64,000 nt of DNA from NCBI RefSeq assembly GCF_050529585.1, contig NZ_CP172882.1, positions 1,116,001 to 1,180,000 on the forward strand, given 5' to 3'. Numbering within the stretch: the first letter of the stretch is position 1; each line of letters opens with the position of its first letter. The position numbers and the translations under genes were made by a program. Below the pieces are notes generated by a model. It worked only from the letters and a program-made list of their open reading frames with translations, was not told the origin of the DNA and did not search any database. The stretch comes from Enterococcus_D sp050529585. Lineage in GTDB: Bacteria; Bacillota; Bacilli; Lactobacillales; Enterococcaceae. Shown piece after piece: positions 53,172 through 62,710 of this stretch.

Positions 53172-53959
53172 TGTTACCTGCAGAACCGAAACAAAAGAAA
53201 ATCAGAAATTGGCTCATTGTTCTTGTATTGGTCATTATTTATATTTGGGCTTTTTCCGGGATTCCTTTCAAAGGGGTCAAGGATAATGTTGGTCAAATCG
53301 TGGGAGCGATATTTTATGGTTTGATCCATCCTGACTGGAGTTATGTTTATACCGGTGATGGAGAAGATCTCATCAGTCTCATGATTCAAACTGTGGCGAT
53401 TGCATTTGTCGGGACCTTTATTTCTTCGATTTTAAGCATTCCGTTTGCTTTTTGGGCTGCGCGCAGCAAAAATAGTCCCCGCTTTTTATCAGGCGTCGGG
53501 AAAGTTGTGCTGACGGCGATTCGGACTTTTCCTGAGATCGTTCTGGCAATCATGTTTATCAAAACAGTTGGTCCTGGTTCTTTTGCCGGGGTGTTGGCTG
53601 TGAGTGTCCACTCGATTGGGATGTTAGCTAAGTTGTATAGTGAAGCCATTGAGAATATGGATCAAGGGCCTTCAGAATCCGTCATCAGTGCTGGTGGGAA
53701 TCGCTGGGATGTCCTAGGGTTTGCTACTTTGCCACAGTTGATTCCAGAGTTTCTATCTTTTACTTTATATCGCTTTGAATTGGCGGTTCGCTCCGCTTCG
53801 ATTTTAGGGATCGTAGGAGCTGGCGGGATTGGTACGCCAATGATTTTTGCTATCAATGCGCGCTCATGGAGTCGTGTGGGTATCATTTTATTGGGTATCG
53901 TCGTGACCGTGACTGTGATCGATTTTATCTCAGGGCGTCTACGAAAACGTTTGGTTTGA
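53168..53959 (+). CDS. phnE: PhnE2, phosphonate ABC transporter permease 2
   Basis: This 263-aa permease has an EAA loop SESVISAGGNRWDVLGFATLPQLI and the C-terminal GAGGIGTPMIFAINARSWSR. Together with the first permease it makes the PhnE pair typical of Firmicutes. No C-P lyase or phosphonatase gene follows, so the imported compound may be used by genes elsewhere. ATGA overlap with phnE1. Confidence 0.92.
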   Translation: MMLPAEPKQKKIRNWLIVLVLVIIYIWAFSGIPFKGVKDNVGQIVGAIFYGLIHPDWSYVYTGDGEDLISLMIQTVAIAFVGTFISSILSIPFAFWAARSKNSPRFLSGVGKVVLTAIRTFPEIVLAIMFIKTVGPGSFAGVLAVSVHSIGMLAKLYSEAIENMDQGPSESVISAGGNRWDVLGFATLPQLIPEFLSFTLYRFELAVRSASILGIVGAGGIGTPMIFAINARSWSRVGIILLGIVVTVTVIDFISGRLRKRLV

Positions 53960-53973
53960 TCAATACTCGTTTC

Positions 53974-54003
53974 GCGCATTGACTCTGTCGATGCGCTTTT
54001 TGG
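53974..54003 (+). terminator. Intrinsic terminator of the phn operon
   Basis: GCGCATTGAC pairs with GTCGATGCGC (one T-G pair), followed by TTTTTGG. Confidence 0.8.
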
Positions 54004-54079
54004 TTGTCTCAAAGAGGACAAGTACGTCTTGATTTTGATATACTTGATTTATCAAAATTATTTCAAAGGAGGCTTTTTT

Positions 54080-54988
54080 ATGAAAGCATTACTGATCGTT
54101 AATCCTAGCTCTGGTGGTGAACAGGCAAAGGAATATGAACAACAAGCCAAAGAGAAGTTGGCTGTTTTCTTTGATGAAGTTGAGGTCAAGCATACAGAAG
54201 AAGCCGGTGATGCGACTAAATTTGCTTCTGAAGCAGTGGGCGCTGTCGACAGTGTCTTTGCGATGGGTGGCGATGGCACAGTCAATGAAGCAATCAGTGG
54301 TTTAGCGCCTCATGATAACCGTCCAAACTTCGGTTTCTTTCCTTTAGGCACAGTCAATGATTTGGCGAGGGCATTAGATATTCCGTTAGATCCGCAAGAA
54401 GCCATTGAAACGTTTGATATTGCCCACTCGCGTCAAATCGACATCGGACAAATCAACGAGGCGTATTTCATGAATGTAGTTGCGATTGGCATGATTCCTG
54501 CTGCTATCAATAATGTTGAAGTGGAAGAAAAAACCAAACTAGGGAAAATGGCTTATTTTGTGTCGGGCTTGCGAGAAGTCCGCAAAAATGAAAGTCATCT
54601 ATTTGCAGTTGAACTCACAACAGCGGATAAAACGAGACAGTTATCCTTTGAAAGCAGCACATTGATCATTGGTTCTTCAAATAGTGTTGGGGGATTTGAA
54701 TCACTCCTGCCAAAAGCCAGCACCAAAGATGGAAAACTGCACTTGATTTACTTGAAAGACAGCAATTTGTGGGAGACAGTCAAAAGTATTCCAGAACTGT
54801 TAAAAGGTGTCACGGAATCAAATGAGGTCTTAGGCTATGAAACATTTGAAAAAGCGACGATTGCTTTGAAAGGAAATCATTCGATCGAGACCAATGTTGA
54901 CGGGGATCCTGGCCCCGAATTACCTGTGACTATTCAATTATTGCCGCAACATTTGAACGTTTATTGCGGTGAAACAAAAAATGAATAA
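54080..54988 (+). CDS. Diacylglycerol/lipid kinase (DagK/YegS/BmrU family)
   Basis: This 302-aa lipid kinase has the DAGK catalytic domain with AMGGDGTVNEAISGL (GGDGT) and PNFGFFPLGTVNDLARAL, and the C-terminal lobe ending NVDGDPGPELPVTIQLLP. It likely phosphorylates diacylglycerol or a similar membrane lipid, recycling phosphatidylglycerol-derived diacylglycerol from lipoteichoic acid synthesis. AAAGGAGG precedes the start. Confidence 0.9.
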   Translation: MKALLIVNPSSGGEQAKEYEQQAKEKLAVFFDEVEVKHTEEAGDATKFASEAVGAVDSVFAMGGDGTVNEAISGLAPHDNRPNFGFFPLGTVNDLARALDIPLDPQEAIETFDIAHSRQIDIGQINEAYFMNVVAIGMIPAAINNVEVEEKTKLGKMAYFVSGLREVRKNESHLFAVELTTADKTRQLSFESSTLIIGSSNSVGGFESLLPKASTKDGKLHLIYLKDSNLWETVKSIPELLKGVTESNEVLGYETFEKATIALKGNHSIETNVDGDPGPELPVTIQLLPQHLNVYCGETKNE

Positions 54989-55008
54989 CGATCACAAATC
55001 TATACCGA

Positions 55009-55037
55009 AAAACAATCCCATAGAGGATTGTTTTTTT
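55009..55037 (+). terminator. Intrinsic terminator after the lipid kinase gene
   Basis: AAACAATCC pairs with GGATTGTTT around a short loop, followed by a T-run. Confidence 0.8.
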
Positions 55038-55085
55038 GCATCAAAAAGAGTATACTGTTGAAAATTTAGGGAAAAGAGGACCTGC

Positions 55086-55631
55086 ATGAATATACGTTCA
55101 GCGACAACGGCAGATGCAAAAGCTTTATTGGCCATTTATACTTATTATGTGCTTCATACGCCAATCACATTTGAAACCGACGTACCAACAACAGAGGAAT
55201 TCTCTGAAAGAATTCGTTCGATCTCAAGTAGATATCCTTATCTTGTAGCCGAAGAAGCAGGAGGCATTGTGGGCTATGCCTATGCGACAGCTTATAAAGG
55301 CCGAGCAGCTTACGATTGGACCGTTGAAGTCACGGTGTATTTAGACCAATCAGCACAAGCGAAAGGGATTGGCACAGCCTTATATGATGCCTTAGAAAAA
55401 ATACTGATAGAACAACATGTTGTGAATTTGACAGCCTGTATCACCGGTGGCAATCAGCAAAGCGAAGGATTCCATCAAAAACGCGGCTATCATCGGGTAG
55501 CTGACTTTAAAAAGGTCGGTTATAAATTCGATCAGTGGCATGATGTGATTTGGATGCAAAAAGAATTACAAGAATTTAAAGGGGATGTGCCACCATTCCT
55601 GCCAATAAGCGATTTATCTGGACACCCATAG
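55086..55631 (+). CDS. Phosphinothricin acetyltransferase-like GNAT protein
   Basis: This 181-aa GNAT enzyme of the Pat/MnaT type has ITFETDVPTTEEF, AYATAYKGRAAYDWTVEVTVYLD and QAKGIGTALYDALEKI (acetyl-CoA loop). The family acetylates amino groups of methionine sulfone or phosphinothricin-like compounds; the physiological substrate is unclear. AGAGGACC lies before the start. A terminator stem overlaps the stop. Confidence 0.88.
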   Translation: MNIRSATTADAKALLAIYTYYVLHTPITFETDVPTTEEFSERIRSISSRYPYLVAEEAGGIVGYAYATAYKGRAAYDWTVEVTVYLDQSAQAKGIGTALYDALEKILIEQHVVNLTACITGGNQQSEGFHQKRGYHRVADFKKVGYKFDQWHDVIWMQKELQEFKGDVPPFLPISDLSGHP

Positions 55632-55653
55632 CCATATGAGTGTCTTTTTTTTG
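55621..55653 (+). terminator. Intrinsic terminator overlapping the stop of the acetyltransferase gene
   Basis: GACACCCATA pairs with TATGAGTGTC (one mismatch), followed by eight T. Confidence 0.75.
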
Positions 55654-55795
55654 TCAAATGCTTTATTCTTAGGCTAAGATCACCTATTTATGGGGTTGAA
55701 AGATAGTAAGAATCCTCTTTTTTTTACAAAAAGTTGCTTTTTTAAGAAAAAATGATTACAGTATTTAAGTGGAAACAAACAAGGAGGCGAAGCTG

Positions 55796-58615
55796 ATGGG
55801 AAAGCGGATTGAGCGTATTTATCAATACATCGTTGAAAATACAATGAGCGGTTTGGGAGAGAAGAAAGGATTGTCGACATCTGAAGTCGCTGATCACTTA
55901 GCGATTCAACGCAGCAATGCCAGTAAAGACTTGAATCAGCTCGTCAAAGAAGGGCGTGTCCAAAAAAGCGAAAGCCGTCCAGTTCGATATTGGGCCAATG
56001 TCAGTGAAAAGACGCCTGATCTCTATGTACCAAGTTATATGGAAAATCGACCGCAAAGAGAAAAAGCCCATCCGCAGCGCGTACCTGCAATCAAAAGCAA
56101 TCGAGATATTTTCTCAACGATCATCGGTGCCAACGGCAGTATGAAGAATGCTGTTGAACAAGCCAAAGCGGCGATTTTGTATCCGCCAAAAGGGCTGAAT
56201 TGTTTGATCACTGGACCAACTGGCTCTGGGAAGACGTATTTCGCTCATGCGATGTTTCAATTTGCCAAAACCAATCAAGTGATTGCTGATGAGAAAGAAC
56301 TGATCGTATTCAATTGTGCAGACTATGCCAATAATCCGGAACTGTTGATGAGTCACCTGTTTGGCTATGTCAAAGGGGCTTTTACTGGTGCCGAGCAAGA
56401 AAAAATCGGGATAATAGATCAAGCGGATGAAAGTATGCTATTTCTTGATGAGATCCATCGTTTACCGCCAGAAGGCCAAGAAATGATTTTTTATTTTATG
56501 GATCATGGGACTTTCAGCCGTTTAGGTGAAACAGGTAAAAACCATCAAGCCAATGTACGGATCGTAGGTGCGACAACAGAAGATCCCAATTCAACGCTTT
56601 TAGATACCTTTACCCGACGGATCCCGATCAATATTCAATTGCCTTTTTTTGAGAAGCGGCCTGCTTCTGAAAAAATCGAGTTGGTTCGGGTACTTGTCGG
56701 ACAAGAAGCTACTCGGATTCAACGATGTATTTCATTAACTGAAGATGTAATCAAAGCGCTGATCGGCAGTGTCAGTTTTGGGAATATCGGTCAGCTCAAA
56801 TCAAATGTCCAACTCGTTTGTGCTCGGGGTTTTTTGAATCATATGCAAGATGAGGTTATCGAAATCGAATTGATGGACCTACCTGAAGGTATCCGATCAG
56901 GGTTGATTATTTTAGGCAATCGTCGGAATGAACTGGCTGAATTATCGAAAATATTGGCACCTAAAATCAGTGTCCAACCGAATGAAAATTTAAATGATAT
57001 CCAGTCAGACGCCTATGAACTACCCTATAATTTGTATGATATTATCGGTGACAAAGCCGCTTTATTGAAGGCAGATGGGCTAGATCAAGAAGCAATCAAT
57101 CATTTTATATCAACGGATATCAATGTCCATTTAAAATCTTTCTACAAAGACCATGGTTTTTCTTTCAACTCAGTCAATAAACTCAGTGAATTTGTCGATC
57201 AAAAAGTCATTACTGTAACGAATCAAATTTACGAGATGGTGCGACGTCGTTTGAAAGTAGATTTTCAGCAGAATTTTATTTATGCGATGAGTTTGCACAT
57301 TAGCTCATTTTTGAAAAAAATTCATTTGGGCGAAGAACGTCAGACCAACGACAATATTCGGCAAATGGTGGCTGACTATCCAGAAGAATTTGAAGCGGCT
57401 AAGGAAGTGCGTGTCTTTATTGGCGAAAGTTTTCGCGTAACGATTCCGGAAAGCGAGTCTTACTATTTAGCTGTATTGCTCGTATCGTTGCGAACGACGC
57501 ACTCATCTGGCAAAATTGGTGTGGTTGTCGCAGCCCATGGCAATAGCACAGCGAGCAGTATGGTACAAGTAGTGAAACAGTTATTGGAAGTTGATCAAGT
57601 AACAGCTGTAGATATGCCATTGGATATGCCGCCAGCTGTTGCATTGAAAAAAATCGTTGAAAGTGTCAAACAAGTCAATGATGGCAGTGGCGTGATGCTG
57701 CTGGTGGATATGGGATCTTTAGCAACCTTCAATAGCGAGATTCAGCGAGAAACAGGTATCGCGGTACGTACCGTTGATATGGTTACCACGTCGATCGTGT
57801 TAGAAACTGTTCGTAAAGCCTCGGTGATTGGTACAGATATCAATCAACTATACGATTCGTTACGGAAGTTTCGCGGTTACGGGGTTGTCACGAATGAGGA
57901 GCCTGTGCAGCAAAATCATCACCCAAGGGCGATTTTGGCGATTTGTGCTTCTGGAAAAGGCACTGCCCAACGGATCAAAGAATTGATTCAAAGTTCATTG
58001 TCGAAACGACAAAATCAATCTGTAGAAGTCGTGACGTTGTCGGTAGCTGATTTGCGTTCAGAATTAGAAGGGATTCAACAACGTTATCAATTGATTGCTT
58101 CAACAGGTATTGTTGATCCCCACATTGATGCGCCTTTTATTTCGTTAGAACGTTTTATTGATCAAGATGTGGATCAGCTATTGGATGATATTCTATTGGA
58201 AAATGAGTTGAGTTTTGAAGACGAAGTACAACTGGATGATCAGCAAGCAAAAGAAATCTGCATCGGTTATTTAGAAGAAAACTTTACCTATATCAATGCG
58301 AAGAAAGTGGTCGATCCATTGTGGCAATTCAGTCATGAATTGATCAACGATTTAGAATTGAATGATGCACGCCAAGGATTTCAAATCAACTTTGTGCTGC
58401 ATACAGCTGGGATGTTAGAGCGTATTATTTTGCGTCAACCGTTAGCTATTTCCGAACAAGACGCGTCTGACATGTATCACAATCCGCAATATGAACAGTT
58501 GCATGTCCACGTTCAATCTTTTGCTCGGCTGATGAACCTAGCGATTCCTGATTCAGAGGAGTTCTATCTGTTGGCATTGATCCAGAATCATCAAGAGAAG
58601 GAAATGTATTTATAA
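55796..58615 (+). CDS. LevR/MptR-family sigma-54-dependent PTS activator
   Basis: The 939-aa activator has an N-terminal winged helix (about 1-65), an AAA+ domain with Walker A GPTGSGKT (about 140-147) and the sigma-54 contact loop GAFTGA, a PRD (about 430-540), an EIIA-Man-like domain with His at about 581 (VVAAHGNS), an EIIB-Gat-like domain with Cys at about 717 (AICASGKGT) and a second PRD at the C-terminus. The start at 55796 follows AAGGAGG. It is placed to activate the mannose PTS operon just downstream, whose promoter is of the -24/-12 type. Its activity is tuned by PTS phosphorylation. Confidence 0.95.
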   Translation: MGKRIERIYQYIVENTMSGLGEKKGLSTSEVADHLAIQRSNASKDLNQLVKEGRVQKSESRPVRYWANVSEKTPDLYVPSYMENRPQREKAHPQRVPAIKSNRDIFSTIIGANGSMKNAVEQAKAAILYPPKGLNCLITGPTGSGKTYFAHAMFQFAKTNQVIADEKELIVFNCADYANNPELLMSHLFGYVKGAFTGAEQEKIGIIDQADESMLFLDEIHRLPPEGQEMIFYFMDHGTFSRLGETGKNHQANVRIVGATTEDPNSTLLDTFTRRIPINIQLPFFEKRPASEKIELVRVLVGQEATRIQRCISLTEDVIKALIGSVSFGNIGQLKSNVQLVCARGFLNHMQDEVIEIELMDLPEGIRSGLIILGNRRNELAELSKILAPKISVQPNENLNDIQSDAYELPYNLYDIIGDKAALLKADGLDQEAINHFISTDINVHLKSFYKDHGFSFNSVNKLSEFVDQKVITVTNQIYEMVRRRLKVDFQQNFIYAMSLHISSFLKKIHLGEERQTNDNIRQMVADYPEEFEAAKEVRVFIGESFRVTIPESESYYLAVLLVSLRTTHSSGKIGVVVAAHGNSTASSMVQVVKQLLEVDQVTAVDMPLDMPPAVALKKIVESVKQVNDGSGVMLLVDMGSLATFNSEIQRETGIAVRTVDMVTTSIVLETVRKASVIGTDINQLYDSLRKFRGYGVVTNEEPVQQNHHPRAILAICASGKGTAQRIKELIQSSLSKRQNQSVEVVTLSVADLRSELEGIQQRYQLIASTGIVDPHIDAPFISLERFIDQDVDQLLDDILLENELSFEDEVQLDDQQAKEICIGYLEENFTYINAKKVVDPLWQFSHELINDLELNDARQGFQINFVLHTAGMLERIILRQPLAISEQDASDMYHNPQYEQLHVHVQSFARLMNLAIPDSEEFYLLALIQNHQEKEMYL

Positions 58616-58629
58616 GAAAAATAATACAG

Positions 58630-58678
58630 ATACACTAAAAAAGATACACTTTTTCTTAGTGTATCTTTTTTAGTGTAT
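58630..58678 (+). promoter_or_regulatory. 21-bp inverted repeat, probable LevR-type activator site and/or terminator
   Basis: ATACACTAAAAAAGATACACT (58630-58650) has its exact reverse complement at 58658-58678 around a 7-nt loop. Its unit TTAGTGTATTG (58670-58680) recurs at 58713-58723. Repeated TTAGTGTAT units upstream of a sigma-54 promoter are what an enhancer site for a LevR-like activator should look like. The stem may also end the levR transcript. Confidence 0.65.
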
Positions 58679-58730
58679 TGCACATATGTTGATTCTTAAG
58701 CTTTTATCAAGATTAGTGTATTGTTAATAG

Positions 58731-58747
58731 TTGGCACGCTTCTTGCT
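58731..58747 (+). promoter_or_regulatory. Sigma-54 (-24/-12) promoter of the mannose PTS operon
   Basis: TTGGCACGCTTCTTGCT matches the sigma-54 consensus TGGCAC-N5-TTGC with GG and GC 12 bp apart. It lies between the activator gene and the first PTS gene. The RpoN gene itself is not in the window. Confidence 0.93.
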
Positions 58748-58829
58748 TTTATATAAGTGGATACAGGAGGTGATCGAAAAAAGAACGGATCCTCAAATTG
58801 TTCAGCGGATCGATGTAGGAGGTTTTGCA

Positions 58830-59330
58830 ATGGGAATGGATATACGTCTTGCCAGAATCGATGATCGTCTGATTCATGGTCAAGTCGCCACAGCATGGTC
58901 GAAATTGACCGGTATCAACCGAATCATCGTGGTCAGTGATGAAGTAGCCAATGATCAATTGCGTAAATTTTTGTTGAAAGAAGCTGCACCACCCGGAATC
59001 AAATCCAATGTCGTAACGGTAGCGAAGATGCTTGAGGTAGCACATAACACATTATTTAATACCCAAAAAGTCATGTTATTATTTACTAACCCTCAAGATG
59101 TCGTGACCCTCGTCAAAGGTGGCATTCCGATCCACTCGGTAAATATTGGTGGAATGAGTTTTTCAATGGGAAAACGGATGATCACAAACTTTGTTTCAGT
59201 CAATGACCAAGATCTCGCCTCATTGCTTTATTTACAAGCACAAGGTATTGAAGTCGAGATTCGTAAAGTTCCAGCTGATCGCAAAATTTACTTGAAGGAT
59301 ATCTTAGAAAAAGAAAGTAGTCACTCTTGA
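58830..59330 (+). CDS. PTS mannose/fructose/sorbose-family EIIB (stand-alone)
   Basis: This 166-aa EIIB-Man domain has the phospho-His at about 16 in RIDDRLIHGQVATAW. The start at 58830 follows TAGGAGG; the frame opens at 58731 inside the sigma-54 promoter. A second EIIB is fused to EIIA in the next gene, an arrangement (EIIB, EIIAB, EIIC, EIID) known from the mpt operon of Enterococcus faecalis. Confidence 0.93.
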   Translation: MGMDIRLARIDDRLIHGQVATAWSKLTGINRIIVVSDEVANDQLRKFLLKEAAPPGIKSNVVTVAKMLEVAHNTLFNTQKVMLLFTNPQDVVTLVKGGIPIHSVNIGGMSFSMGKRMITNFVSVNDQDLASLLYLQAQGIEVEIRKVPADRKIYLKDILEKESSHS

Positions 59331-59399
59331 TTTTTCGTCGTTGTTTTTTCTTTCAAATTCGTGTCACAATTTTTCAATTTTGAAATAGGAGGTAAAAAG

Positions 59400-60392
59400 A
59401 TGGTAGGAATTATCCTAGCAAGTCATGGAGAATTTGCAAACGGCATTTTGCAATCCGGTTCAATGATTTTCGGCGAACAAGAAAATGTTAAAGCTGTCAC
59501 ATTGATGCCAAGTGAAGGACCAGATGACATCAAAGCAAAAATGCAAGAAGCAATCGCAACATTTGATGACCAAGAAGAAGTACTTTTCTTAGTTGACTTA
59601 TGGGGCGGAACACCATTCAATCAAGCGAATAGTTTGTTTGAAGACCACAAAGATAAATGGGCGATCGTGGCAGGTATGAATTTACCAATGGTGATCGAGG
59701 CTTATGCATCACGTTTTTCAATGAATAAAGCGCATGAAATTGCAGCACATATCGTTGAAACAGCCAAAGAAGGGGTCAAGGTCAAACCTGAAGCGCTTGA
59801 ACCAGCAGAAGCAACTGCTTCTAAAGCGGTACAAGATGACCAACCAAAAGGTTCACTTCCTCCAGGAACTGTTCTGGGTGATGGCAAAATCAAAATCGTA
59901 TTGGCACGTGTCGATTCTCGTTTGTTGCATGGTCAAGTTGCGACAGCTTGGACCAAATCTGTGAATCCATCACGGATCATCGTTGTATCTGATGCAGTTG
60001 CAAAAGATGATTTGCGTAAAAAACTGATTGAACAAGCAGCGCCTCCAGGCGTAAAAGCAAACGTTATTCCGGTAGATAAAATGATTGAAGTTTCTAAAGA
60101 CCCACGTTTTGGGAATACAAAAGCTTTGCTATTATTTGAAAATCCGGAAGATGTTTTACGAGCAGTTGAAGGCGGCGTTGATATTCAAGAAGTCAACGTT
60201 GGTTCAATGGCGCACTCTGTCGGTAAAGTTGTTGTAAGTAAAGTATTGTCAATGGGAACTGAAGATGTTACTACATTTGAAGAACTTAAAAATCGTGGCA
60301 TTAAATTCGACGTACGTAAAGTACCGAATGATTCACGAGACAACATGGATGAAATCTTACGCAAAGCAAAAAATGAGTTAGCAAACAAATAG
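59400..60392 (+). CDS. PTS mannose-family EIIAB
   Basis: The 330-aa fusion has an N-terminal EIIA-Man domain with His9 in LASHGEFANG, a linker rich in Ala, Glu and Pro (about 125-165) and a C-terminal EIIB domain with His at about 177 (SRLLHGQVATAW). It phosphorylates mannose/glucose taken up by EIIC-EIID. AGGAGG precedes the start. Phosphorylation of the activator by these domains provides feedback. Confidence 0.95.
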   Translation: MVGIILASHGEFANGILQSGSMIFGEQENVKAVTLMPSEGPDDIKAKMQEAIATFDDQEEVLFLVDLWGGTPFNQANSLFEDHKDKWAIVAGMNLPMVIEAYASRFSMNKAHEIAAHIVETAKEGVKVKPEALEPAEATASKAVQDDQPKGSLPPGTVLGDGKIKIVLARVDSRLLHGQVATAWTKSVNPSRIIVVSDAVAKDDLRKKLIEQAAPPGVKANVIPVDKMIEVSKDPRFGNTKALLLFENPEDVLRAVEGGVDIQEVNVGSMAHSVGKVVVSKVLSMGTEDVTTFEELKNRGIKFDVRKVPNDSRDNMDEILRKAKNELANK

Positions 60393-60422
60393 AATTGTAT
60401 TCAACTAAATAGGAGGTCTATC

Positions 60423-61229
60423 ATGACTATTATATCTATGGTATTAGTAGTACTCGTTGCCTTTTTAGCTGGTATGGAAGGAATCTTGGATGAATTCCAA
60501 TTCCACCAACCACTAGTAGCTTGTACATTGATCGGTTTAGTGACCGGTAACTTGGAAGCATGTATTATCTTAGGCGGATCATTGCAAATGATCGCTTTAG
60601 GTTGGGCAAACATTGGTGCCGCTGTTGCACCAGATGCAGCTTTAGCATCTGTGGCATCTGCAATTATTTTGGTATTAGGCGGACAAGGAACAAATGGTGT
60701 TGATACAGCGATTGCTGTTGCCATTCCTTTGGCAGTAGCTGGTTTGTTCTTAACAATGATCGTTCGTACATTGGCTGTGCCAATCGTTCACTTTATGGAT
60801 GCAGCAGCTGAAGAAGGCAATATTCGTAAAATCGAAATGTGGCACATTATTGCAGTTGCTATGCAAGGGGTACGTATCGCGATTCCTGCTGCAGCATTGT
60901 TAGCAATCCCTGCACACACAGTACAATCATTCCTAGAATCTATGCCTGCATGGTTAACTGATGGTATGGCTATCGGTGGTGGTATGGTCGTTGCCGTAGG
61001 TTACGCAATGGTTATCAACATGATGGCAACACGTGAAGTATGGCCATTCTTCATTATTGGTTTTGTGATCGCTGCAATCTCTGAATTGACATTGATCGCT
61101 ATTGGTGCGTTGGCAGTCGCAATCGCATTGATCTACTTGAACATCAGCAAAATGGGTGGATCATCAAATGGAGGCGGTGGCGGCGGAAACACCGGCGACC
61201 CTCTAGGCGATATCTTGAATGACTATTAG
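60423..61229 (+). CDS. PTS mannose-family EIIC
   Basis: The 268-aa membrane component begins TIISMVLVVLVAFLAGMEGI and has the EIIC-Man signature GLVTGNLEACIILGGSLQMI. The C-terminus has a Gly-rich tail (GGSSNGGGGGGNTGDP). With EIID it forms the sugar channel, known as the receptor of class IIa bacteriocins. AGGAGG precedes the start. Confidence 0.95.
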   Translation: MTIISMVLVVLVAFLAGMEGILDEFQFHQPLVACTLIGLVTGNLEACIILGGSLQMIALGWANIGAAVAPDAALASVASAIILVLGGQGTNGVDTAIAVAIPLAVAGLFLTMIVRTLAVPIVHFMDAAAEEGNIRKIEMWHIIAVAMQGVRIAIPAAALLAIPAHTVQSFLESMPAWLTDGMAIGGGMVVAVGYAMVINMMATREVWPFFIIGFVIAAISELTLIAIGALAVAIALIYLNISKMGGSSNGGGGGGNTGDPLGDILNDY

Positions 61230-61249
61230 AATCGAAGGAGGAGAAAAAA

Positions 61250-62161
61250 ATGGCAGAAAAAATTCAATTAAATAAAAAAGATCGTTTAGCCGTAGCATGG
61301 CGCTCTACCTTCATTCAAGGTTCATGGAACTATGAACGTATGCAAAATGGTGGTTGGGCATTCTCAATGATTCCAGCAATCAAAAAATTATACAAAACAA
61401 AAGAAGACCGTGCCGCTGCTTTAAAGCGTCACTTGGAATTCTTTAATACACACCCATATATCGCGTCACCTATCCTAGGTGTAACGTTAGCATTGGAAGA
61501 AGAACGTGCCAATGGCGCGCCAGTTGATGATGTAGCGATTCAAGGGGTTAAAGTCGGTATGATGGGTCCTTTGGCCGGTGTTGGTGACCCAGTATTCTGG
61601 TTTACAGTTCGTCCGATGTTAGGTGCGTTAGGTGCTTCTCTTGCTTTAGGCGGAAACATCTTAGGACCAATCATCTTCTTCCTTGCTTGGAATATCATTC
61701 GTTGGGCATTTATGTGGTATACACAAGAATTCGGCTACCGTGCTGGTTCTAAAATCACTGATGACCTTTCAGGTGGCTTATTGCAAGACGTAACAAAAGG
61801 TGCTTCGATTTTAGGGATGTTTGTCTTAGGATCTCTGGTTCAACGTTGGGTATCTGTATCATTTGCACCAGTTGTTTCTCGTGTTCCTCTTGATGATGGC
61901 GCATATATCGATTGGGCAAATCTACCTTCAGGTTCAGAAGGTATCAAAACAGCCTTAGAACAAGTTGCTGAAGGTCGTGCATTGTCTGATGTGAAAGTCA
62001 CTACATTACAAAACAACTTGGATCAATTGATTCCTGGTTTGGCTGCATTGTTATTGACACTTCTATGCATGTGGTTATTGAAGAAAAAAGTTTCTCCAAT
62101 CATCATCATCATTGGCTTATTCTTAGTCGGTATCGGTGGACACTTGATCGGATTGTTATAA
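61250..62161 (+). CDS. PTS mannose-family EIID
   Basis: This 303-aa EIID-Man protein has the family motifs FIQGSWNYERMQNGGWAFSM and VGMMGPLAGVGDPVFWFTVRP, with C-terminal membrane segments. It overlaps functionally with EIIC in the transporter core. GGAGGAG precedes the start, and a terminator follows. Confidence 0.95.
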   Translation: MAEKIQLNKKDRLAVAWRSTFIQGSWNYERMQNGGWAFSMIPAIKKLYKTKEDRAAALKRHLEFFNTHPYIASPILGVTLALEEERANGAPVDDVAIQGVKVGMMGPLAGVGDPVFWFTVRPMLGALGASLALGGNILGPIIFFLAWNIIRWAFMWYTQEFGYRAGSKITDDLSGGLLQDVTKGASILGMFVLGSLVQRWVSVSFAPVVSRVPLDDGAYIDWANLPSGSEGIKTALEQVAEGRALSDVKVTTLQNNLDQLIPGLAALLLTLLCMWLLKKKVSPIIIIIGLFLVGIGGHLIGLL

Positions 62162-62174
62162 TCTTTTCGAAGCG

Positions 62175-62206
62175 AAGTGCTTGGGGCGACCCAAGCACTT
62201 TTTTTC
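62175..62206 (+). terminator. Intrinsic terminator after EIID
   Basis: An 11-bp stem (AAGTGCTTGGG with CCCAAGCACTT) is followed by TTTTTTCG. Confidence 0.88.
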
Positions 62207-62271
62207 GTATTCGCCAAAACCTGGAAAAACACGTATAATGTAACCAAACAAAGAAATGGAGCTTATAAAAG

Positions 62272-62637
62272 ATGGTACAATCCCTAAATACAAAAGTTGA
62301 TTTGACAATCGATGCCACCTCATTTTTAGGTATCAATGAATATGGCAAAATCATGATCGGCGATAAAGCCTTTGAATTTTATAACGACCGTGACAAACGG
62401 AAATTCATCCAAATTCCTTGGGAAGATGTCGATTATGTGATTGCTTCTGTCATGTTCAAAGGGCGTTGGATTCCCCGCTATGCAGTTAGAACTAAGAAAA
62501 ATGGGACGTACACCTTCTCATCAAAAGAGCCGAAAAAGGTGCTTCGCGCCATTCGAGAATATGTGGATCCTGATCGTATGGTTCATTCCCTAGGCTTTTT
62601 CGATGTCCTTAAACGTGCATTTGTTCGCAGAAAATAA
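62272..62637 (+). CDS. manO: DUF956 protein (ManO)
   Basis: This 121-aa member of DUF956 is commonly encoded at the end of mannose PTS operons and called ManO. It has the motif WEDVDYVIASVMFKGRWIPRYAVRT and a KEPKKVLRAIREY helix. A TATAAT at about 62235 may give it separate transcription after the terminator. Its role is not known, though it is thought to be regulatory for the PTS. Confidence 0.88.
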   Translation: MVQSLNTKVDLTIDATSFLGINEYGKIMIGDKAFEFYNDRDKRKFIQIPWEDVDYVIASVMFKGRWIPRYAVRTKKNGTYTFSSKEPKKVLRAIREYVDPDRMVHSLGFFDVLKRAFVRRK

Positions 62638-62710
62638 CAAGCAAGCATAATTTTTTCCATAGAAGTCTTCCTATGTTACGCTATGATGTATAAATGAAGG
62701 AGGCGTTACG

